From Deltaproteobacteria bacterium (GTDB taxonomy: Bacteria; Myxococcota_A; Polyangia; Polyangiales; Houyiibacteriaceae), in contig JAEPMI010000004.1 in assembly GCA_017644045.1 (NCBI GenBank), forward strand, positions 330,014 to 394,013: DNA of 64,000 bases, given 5' to 3'. This document shows positions 58,773 through 64,000 of this stretch, one piece after another. The translations under genes and the position numbers were made by a program. Position 1 is the stretch's first letter. The number at the start of each line of letters is the position of its first letter. Below the pieces are notes generated by a model that was not told the DNA's origin, did no database searches, and was given only the letters and a program-made list of their open reading frames with translations.

Positions 58773-60470
58773 ATGCGCTTTGCCTGCCTCTTCCTCTCGT
58801 TCTCGCTCGTCGCCTGCGGTGACGACGACTCGACCACCGACGACTCCGCCGACATGTACATCCCGATGGAGGACATGTTCGTGCCGCCCATCGACCACCC
58901 CTTCGCGGAGATGCCGGCGTCGACCGTCCCCGAGACGGGCGTGCGTCGCGACATCTTCCTGGTGCCTGGGGCGACACCCGCGCCGAACCCCGAGACCGGC
59001 GACACTACCCCGGCGGAGCTCAACAACACCCAGGTGCTCCGCTACCGGGTCGACACGGACCCCCCGGCCGAGGCCCGCGCGATCGTGATCGCCATGCCCG
59101 GCTTTCTCGGCGGTGGCGGCAGCATCGACGGCCTCGCCCGAGCCATGGTCCGGGAGGGACTGGAGGGTGGTGAGAACATCGAGGTCTGGGCCATCGACCG
59201 CCGCGCCAACCTCCTCGAGGATCTGCGCGGCGCCGACGCCGCCGAGGCCCAAGACGACCCGGAGATCGCCAACGGCTACTACTTCGACGGCGACACGGTC
59301 GGTGGCGTCGAGTTCGAGGGCTACGTCCGCCAGTCGCAGGTGCCCTACATGTCCGAGTGGGGCCTGCAGACGCACGTCGAAGATCTGCACGCGGTCATCG
59401 GCGTGATCCCCGAGGAGCACCGCCGCACCCGCACGTTCCTCCTCGGCCATTCGCTCGGCGCGTCCTTCGCGGAGGCCTACGCCGCCTGGCGCTTCGGCGA
59501 CGGGGCGGAGGCGACCAACGGCTTCGACGAGCTCGCCGGGATCATCCTGGTGGACGGCGTGCTCGGCTCGGCCCCCACCGACGAGACGGTCTACCTCGAA
59601 GGGAGCACCGTCGGTGGTCTCCCACAGCCCGGCGTGAACGGCATCCGGGATGGAAGCCCCTACACCGAGCTGCCGCTCCTCGGCGTCGCCATCTACACCC
59701 GCACCGAGGTCCTCTCGCTGCGAGCGCTCCGCGATCCCGACGCCGTCGTCGACGACATCCGTCGCGACAACGTGCTCGGCACCCTGCTCTCCTTGAACCG
59801 CAACCAGATCCCGCCGATGTCGAACGCCACGGCCCTCGCGCTCGGCTTCGACGACCAGCACGGCCCGCTCGCGTTCGCCCGCGCCAAACTCGGGACGCTG
59901 GTCGGACCGACCGAGGAGTACATGGGCCTGCTCGGGTCGGACACCCTGCTGCGACCGAGCGAGCCGGAGACCACCTACACCTGGCTGGACGCCCCCGACG
60001 CCGGCGAGGTCACCTCCATCGCCGACCTCTCGCAGTCCTTCACCCACGGCCGGAGCAACTTCGCGGAGTGGTACTTCCCGAGCCGGCTGCCGGTCGATCT
60101 CGGCGCGGTCGGCGGCGCCGCCATTCCGGAAGACGGCTGGCAGGCCGCGGCCGGCCTCCGCTCCTTCGACGGCGCCGCGATCGACGCGCCCATCCTCGCC
60201 ATCGCGTGCGGGCTGATCGGTAGCACCAGCCGCTACGACGCGCTCCGCGAGCGCCTCAACACGCCCGTTGGCGACGGCCGCCCGCAGGCCGGCGCGACCC
60301 GCGACGAAGAGGCGGGCTTGAAGGTGGTCGACGCCATCGACATCGCCCACCTGGACCCGAACCTCTCGAGCAACCCCGACGCGAACCCGACCATCCCGGA
60401 GTCGCTGACCTTCGTCGGGCTGCACGCAGCCGCCGGTGGAGTCACCATCCCGGCCATGGTGATGGAATGA
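58773..60470 (+). CDS. Alpha/beta-hydrolase lipoprotein
   Basis: 565 residues from ATG 58773, preceded by AGGTGG. The lipoprotein signal ends SLVAC with Cys15. After an Asp/Met-rich linker, the hydrolase core shows IAMPGFLGGGGS, the nucleophile elbow GHSLGAS with Ser227, and a late His in DIAHLDPN. A helical cap region (about 255-430) is inserted. Substrate unknown; a secreted lipase or esterase is likely. It overlaps yhbY by 4 bases. Confidence 0.85.
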   Translation: MRFACLFLSFSLVACGDDDSTTDDSADMYIPMEDMFVPPIDHPFAEMPASTVPETGVRRDIFLVPGATPAPNPETGDTTPAELNNTQVLRYRVDTDPPAEARAIVIAMPGFLGGGGSIDGLARAMVREGLEGGENIEVWAIDRRANLLEDLRGADAAEAQDDPEIANGYYFDGDTVGGVEFEGYVRQSQVPYMSEWGLQTHVEDLHAVIGVIPEEHRRTRTFLLGHSLGASFAEAYAAWRFGDGAEATNGFDELAGIILVDGVLGSAPTDETVYLEGSTVGGLPQPGVNGIRDGSPYTELPLLGVAIYTRTEVLSLRALRDPDAVVDDIRRDNVLGTLLSLNRNQIPPMSNATALALGFDDQHGPLAFARAKLGTLVGPTEEYMGLLGSDTLLRPSEPETTYTWLDAPDAGEVTSIADLSQSFTHGRSNFAEWYFPSRLPVDLGAVGGAAIPEDGWQAAAGLRSFDGAAIDAPILAIACGLIGSTSRYDALRERLNTPVGDGRPQAGATRDEEAGLKVVDAIDIAHLDPNLSSNPDANPTIPESLTFVGLHAAAGGVTIPAMVME

Positions 60471-60811
60471 CCGAGACCACGAACGAAGCCGGCATCGAAA
60501 AGCGGCCCAAATCCCCCCTGACCAGCAAGCAGAAGAAGTTCCTCCGAGGGGAGGCGCATCATCTCGATCCGCTGGTCCGCGTGGGCAACTCCGGACTCAC
60601 GCCCCAGCTCGCCGAAGCCGTGCTCGACGCCCTCGACACCCACGAGCTCGTCAAGGTGAAGGTCCTCGAGGGGGCGCCCGTCGACAAGAACGAGGCCGGC
60701 GAGTACCTGGCGACCCACTGCGGCGCGTACGTCGTCGGCGCGATCGGTCGCATCGTGATCCTCTACCGGCGCCACCCGAAGCGGCCGATGGTCCCGCTGC
60801 CCAGCCGATGA
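60467..60811 (+). CDS. yhbY: YhbY-type CRM-domain RNA-binding protein
   Basis: 114 residues. The CRM fold is clear: LTSKQKKFLRGEAHHLDPL, then VGNSGLT (39-45) in place of the usual GKNGLT loop, and VKVKVLEGA, HCGAYVVGAIGRIVILYR. YhbY binds pre-50S particles and helps ribosome assembly. Its N-terminal 17 residues are charged and variable. ATGA overlaps at both ends couple it to a hydrolase and a sirtuin gene. Confidence 0.95.
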   Translation: MTETTNEAGIEKRPKSPLTSKQKKFLRGEAHHLDPLVRVGNSGLTPQLAEAVLDALDTHELVKVKVLEGAPVDKNEAGEYLATHCGAYVVGAIGRIVILYRRHPKRPMVPLPSR

Positions 60812-61632
60812 GCACGCTGCCCGCAGCGACCGCGCTCATCGCCGAGCGCGCGAAGGAAGCGGGGCCGGTCCTCTGGCTCACCGGCGCGGGCATCTCCGCC
60901 GAGAGCGGCATCCCGACCTTCCGCGGCGAAGAGGGCTACTGGAAGGTCGGCTCGAAGAACTACCGACCGCAGGACATGGCCACCTCGGCCGCGTTCTCCG
61001 TGATGCCCGACGAGGTGTGGTCCTGGTACCTCTACCGCCGAGGCGTCTGCCGCGGCGCCGAGCCGAACGCCGCCCATCGCGCCCTGGTCGACCTCGAGCA
61101 GGCGATCGGCGATCGCTTCCAGCTGGTCACCCAGAACGTCGACGGCCTGCACCAACGCGCGGGCACGGAGCGGGTCTTCGCCATTCACGGCAACATCGAC
61201 CAGATGCGGCCGGTCGGCGGCGTGGAGTGCGTGGCGATCCCCGAAGGCGTGCCCACCCAATGGCCGCGCGGCCGCACGCTCACCGACGCCGAGCGCGCGC
61301 TCCTGGAGGTCGGTGGTCGGCCGGCGCGACCGCACGTGCTCTGGTTCGACGAGTGCTACGACGAGGAGCGCTTCCGCTTCGAGAGCTCGCTCCGTGCGGC
61401 CGCCTCCGCATCGCTGCTCGTCGTCGTCGGCACCACCGGCGCGACCAACCTCCCGATGCAGATCGGCATGCTCTGCGCGAAGCGCGGCACGCCTTCGATC
61501 GTGGTGAACCCGGAGCCGAACCCCTTCTCCGAGATGGTCGAGCACACTGGCGCCGGGCTCTTCCTGGAAGGGACCGCCGGCGAATGGGTCCCGGCGCTCT
61601 GCGAGGCCATGGCCGACGCCTACCGCGCATGA
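60808..61632 (+). CDS. Sirtuin (SIR2) lacking zinc cysteines
   Basis: 274 residues. NAD-binding motifs are intact: GAGISAESGIPTFRG (26-40), TQNVDGLHQ (108-116) and the catalytic His127 in IHGN. In place of the usual four-Cys zinc module there are only isolated Cys141 and Cys183, and the segment QMRPVGGVECVAIPEG has no CxxC. VVGTTGATNLP and VVNPEPNPFS follow. Likely an NAD-dependent deacylase or ADP-ribosyl transferase-type enzyme with a metal-free small domain. It is coupled to yhbY and to a lipase-maturation gene. Confidence 0.92.
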   Translation: MSTLPAATALIAERAKEAGPVLWLTGAGISAESGIPTFRGEEGYWKVGSKNYRPQDMATSAAFSVMPDEVWSWYLYRRGVCRGAEPNAAHRALVDLEQAIGDRFQLVTQNVDGLHQRAGTERVFAIHGNIDQMRPVGGVECVAIPEGVPTQWPRGRTLTDAERALLEVGGRPARPHVLWFDECYDEERFRFESSLRAAASASLLVVVGTTGATNLPMQIGMLCAKRGTPSIVVNPEPNPFSEMVEHTGAGLFLEGTAGEWVPALCEAMADAYRA

Positions 61633-63119
61633 GCGACGACGCGAGCGACGCCGACTTCCTGGGCCGGCTTCGCCCGCGCGCCACCTACGCCCTCGGCACC
61701 TGGGCGTACCTGCGGTTGCTCGGACTGGTGCACCTGATCGCGTTCGTCGACTTCGGGCTCCAGCTCCCGGGGCTCATCGGCGGACGCGGCCTGCTGCCGG
61801 TCAAGGAGCGACTCGCCGCCTACGCCGAGGGGGACTTGGGCTTCTGGGAGCTGCCGACCCTCGCGTGGTGGGGGGCGTCGAACACCGAGCTGCACCTGCT
61901 GTGGATCGTCGGCGCCGCGTGCGCGCTCGCGCTGATGCTCGGGTGGTTGCCGCGGCTGATGGTCGCGCTCTGCTTCCTCTTCTACCTCTCGCTGCAGAAG
62001 GCCGGCGGGCCCTTCATGGCGTACCAGTGGGACCTGCTCCTGCTCGAAGCGAGCGTGGTCGCCATCGCGCTCGCGCCGTGGCGACGAGAGCCGCTGAAGA
62101 CCCGCACCGGCGAGGGGCCGCGAGACCCGCACCGGCTGGTCTGGGCCGCGCACGCTTTTCTCTTCGGTCGGCTCATGTTCGCGAGCGGCGTGGTGAAGCT
62201 CGCGAGCGGCGATCCCGACTGGGCCTCGCTCGGCGCGATGGATCTGCACTACTGGACCCAGCCGCTGCCGAACCCGCTGAGCCCCCTCGTCCACTCGCTG
62301 CCGCACTGGGTGCACGCGACCTCCGTCATCACCGTCTTCGTGATCGAGCTCGGCTTCCCCTTGCTTTTGCTCGTCCGCGGTTGGCCGCGCCGCGTCGGCG
62401 CCATCGGATTGCTGGCGCTCCAGGTCCTGATCGCGCTCACCGGCAACTTCGGCTTCTTCAACCTGCTGAGCGCGGCGATGGCGCTCCCGCTCCTCGACGA
62501 CGAGTGGCTGCGAACATGGCGCTTCATCGGCGAGCGCCCCGGTCGCGCCGAACGCCGCCCCGCTCGTGCGCCCACTCTCCTGCTCGCCGCAGCGACCCTC
62601 GCGCTCGGCGCAGTCCCGCTCTTCGGCACCCTCTTCGGCTACCAGTCGTTGCCCCAACCGGTCCTCGAAGCGACCCACGCCATCGGTCGCTTCGGCCCCG
62701 GCACCGGCTACGGCCTCTTCGCGGACATGACCGACGACCGCATCGAGTGGATCTACGAGGGGACCACGGACGGCCGCACCTGGGAGCCCTACGCCCTGCC
62801 CTACCAGCCTGGCGACCTCGACCGACACCCCGGCCAAGCCGCACCACGCATGCCCCGGCTCGACTGGAGCTTGTGGTTCGCCGCGCTCGGCAGTCCCAGC
62901 CACCAGAAGGTCGCCCGAGAGCTCCAGGGCGCGCTCCAGCGGGCCGAGCCGAGCGTGCTCGACTTGCTGGCCCACGACCCCTTCGATGGCGAAACGCCGC
63001 GCGCCGTCCAGGTCCGCCGATTCCGCTACCGCTTCGCCGACGATCCCGACGAGCGGGACGTCACCGCGGCGACGATCCGTGGCGAGACCTGGCGGCGGAC
63101 CCCGGTCTCACGCCCCTGA
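61629..63119 (+). CDS. Lipase maturation factor family membrane protein
   Basis: 496 residues. About seven to eight membrane helices (about 25-310) contain the LMF-type patterns QWDLLLLEASVVAIALAP and FLFGRLMFASGVVKLASGDP, followed by a soluble C-terminal part with DRIEWIYEGTTDGRTW and PRLDWSLWFAALGSPS. LMF1 in animals folds lipases in the ER; bacterial relatives are little studied. It overlaps the sirtuin by 4 bases and is near two lipase-like lipoproteins, so a client link is attractive but unproven. Confidence 0.92.
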   Translation: MSDDASDADFLGRLRPRATYALGTWAYLRLLGLVHLIAFVDFGLQLPGLIGGRGLLPVKERLAAYAEGDLGFWELPTLAWWGASNTELHLLWIVGAACALALMLGWLPRLMVALCFLFYLSLQKAGGPFMAYQWDLLLLEASVVAIALAPWRREPLKTRTGEGPRDPHRLVWAAHAFLFGRLMFASGVVKLASGDPDWASLGAMDLHYWTQPLPNPLSPLVHSLPHWVHATSVITVFVIELGFPLLLLVRGWPRRVGAIGLLALQVLIALTGNFGFFNLLSAAMALPLLDDEWLRTWRFIGERPGRAERRPARAPTLLLAAATLALGAVPLFGTLFGYQSLPQPVLEATHAIGRFGPGTGYGLFADMTDDRIEWIYEGTTDGRTWEPYALPYQPGDLDRHPGQAAPRMPRLDWSLWFAALGSPSHQKVARELQGALQRAEPSVLDLLAHDPFDGETPRAVQVRRFRYRFADDPDERDVTAATIRGETWRRTPVSRP

Positions 63120-63248
63120 GGGGTCAATATCGACGAGAGTGGTGTTTCCGCGCTCGAAACCGGCCGATCACGACGTCGTCGCGGTTGCCCTCGCTTCGGA
63201 ATGAATGCGATGCTGTCATCACGCATCCCATGGTGCGTGGGCGTTGGA

Positions 63249-63584
63249 ATGTGGTCATGGCTGAAGCGGGGCCGGCGAAAGCGCGGGGCCCGGGGCTTTC
63301 CTGCGATGGTGCGCGTACGGAAGCCCGATGGGGAACCCGCCAGTCGGGTGACCATCGATGGCGTGTACGAACCGTCCGGTCGTGTGGTCCGGGAGACCCG
63401 GCCGACGCCGCAGGGCCTGTGCATCTTCCACTGGCTCGCCAACGGAAAGGACGAGCGGCTGGTGCTCGAGCTCCGCACGGCGGAGGGCCCGTCCGCTCGG
63501 GTCGAGGTGCTGCACGATCGCGCCGCGCCGGCGGAAGTGATCGAAGTCCACCTGAGCGAAGCAGGCGAAGCGGCGGCGAGCTAA
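63249..63584 (+). CDS. Small hypothetical protein
   Basis: 111 residues from ATG 63249; the frame extends to ATG 63201 and neither start has a strong ribosome site. After a basic MWSWLKRGRRKRG start, the body is beta-rich (AMVRVRKPDGEPASRVTIDG, RLVLELRTAEGPSARVEVL), like a small carboxypeptidase-regulatory-type sandwich. Function unknown. Confidence 0.55.
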   Translation: MWSWLKRGRRKRGARGFPAMVRVRKPDGEPASRVTIDGVYEPSGRVVRETRPTPQGLCIFHWLANGKDERLVLELRTAEGPSARVEVLHDRAAPAEVIEVHLSEAGEAAAS

Positions 63585-63594
63585 GCTCGGCCGC

Positions 63595-64000
63595 GTGACT
63601 GCGCGATCCTTCGAGCCGAGCCCGCCCTCGGATCTCACGCTCCCGGAGCCCGGGTCCTTGACGGCGCGCGCCATCCTCTCGATGGCGCTACGGAAGCTCT
63701 TCGAAGATCTCAAGGGTCTGCGCCTCGGCCCGAACGCGAGCGCCGCGGCCCACGCCGACTACCGAACCCTCCGCGAGGTCCTGGTCGGCTTCCTTCCGGG
63801 CAACCCCGGCGCGATCGCGAGCCTCCTGCGGCAACCGACCATCTCCGCGCCGCTCCGCTGCCTGCTCCACCAGCTCCCGCACACGGACGACTACGTGGCC
63901 GAGCTCGTCGGCCAGAGCCTCTACGCCCTGGCTCGCGACGCGCTGCTTCCGGACGGTGTGCGCCAGCAGGCACCGCCGCCCTCGCTGCTCTCGCCTCGCC
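63595..64000 (+). CDS. Hypothetical protein, cut by window end
   Basis: At least 135 residues from GTG 63595, still open at the window edge. The N-end MTARSFEPSPPSDLTLPEPG leads to helical sequence (MALRKLFEDLKGLRLG, PLRCLLHQLPHTDDYVAEL). Codon bias is that of a real gene. No family recognised. Confidence 0.7.
   Translation, partial: MTARSFEPSPPSDLTLPEPGSLTARAILSMALRKLFEDLKGLRLGPNASAAAHADYRTLREVLVGFLPGNPGAIASLLRQPTISAPLRCLLHQLPHTDDYVAELVGQSLYALARDALLPDGVRQQAPPPSLLSPR

Overview
The window is very GC-rich (third codon positions are nearly all G or C) and gene-dense, and it looks like chromosome from a myxobacterium-type organism (Myxococcota, probably Polyangiales/Sandaracinaceae-like; this placement is an inference). 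The supporting evidence is four Hanks-type Ser/Thr kinases in 64 kb, long Cys-rich and MopE-like lipoproteins, FG-GAP lipoproteins, a DUF4388 protein, a MYXO-CTERM-like tail, and abundant GTG starts with ATGA/GTGA start-stop overlaps. I see no phage, IS element, CRISPR array, tRNA or rRNA.

Layout. 1-3.9 kb: end of an unidentified gene, YbaK-type deacylase, secreted barrel-like protein, UvrD/PcrA helicase. 4-8.4 kb: kinase, TPR/PEGA/TM protein, Cys-rich lipoprotein. 8.4-11.2 kb: FmdB-type zinc ribbon, C45 peptidase, PspA and YbjN. 11.3-17.5 kb: a two-gene module of an M48-like metalloprotease overlapping a 1680-residue protein that joins a degenerate kinase C-lobe, DUF4011, an SF1 helicase and a Vsr-like nuclease fold; this is the best candidate for an undescribed system. 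17.6-22.9 kb: lipase-like lipoprotein, then a second kinase, lipoprotein and TPR/TM set in which the lipoprotein is a BMP/PnrA-type binding protein. 22.9-24.4 kb: AblB-like acetyltransferase coupled to an FHA protein. 24.5-34.2 kb: a MopE-like lipoprotein and an island of eight DsbA-type thioredoxin domains in three genes, with an FG-GAP lipoprotein.

34.4-38.4 kb: secreted hypotheticals and an AmgK-like sugar kinase. 38.4-42.4 kb: an overlapping signalling operon (kinase, lipoprotein, RsmG-like methyltransferase, unknown protein, receiver domain). 42.5-47 kb: the conserved rpmH-rnpA-yidC-jag operon with a tail-anchored kinase appended and no yidD between rnpA and yidC. 47-54.9 kb: RadC, a PQQ-type propeller, a DUF4388-J-TPR protein, TerB, a YCII plus ECF sigma pair, and CysS. 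54.9-64 kb: two translationally coupled runs (hydrolase, TPR, phosphatase; lipoprotein hydrolase, YhbY, sirtuin, lipase maturation factor) and two hypotheticals, the last cut by the window edge.

How the genes work together. Three kinase genes are each followed at once by a secreted lipoprotein or TPR/TM partner, which suggests envelope-linked signalling. The thioredoxin island sits beside secreted proteins rich in disulfides or calcium-binding motifs, which suggests periplasmic folding. Neighbouring convergent genes often end inside one short hairpin that pairs their two stop codons.
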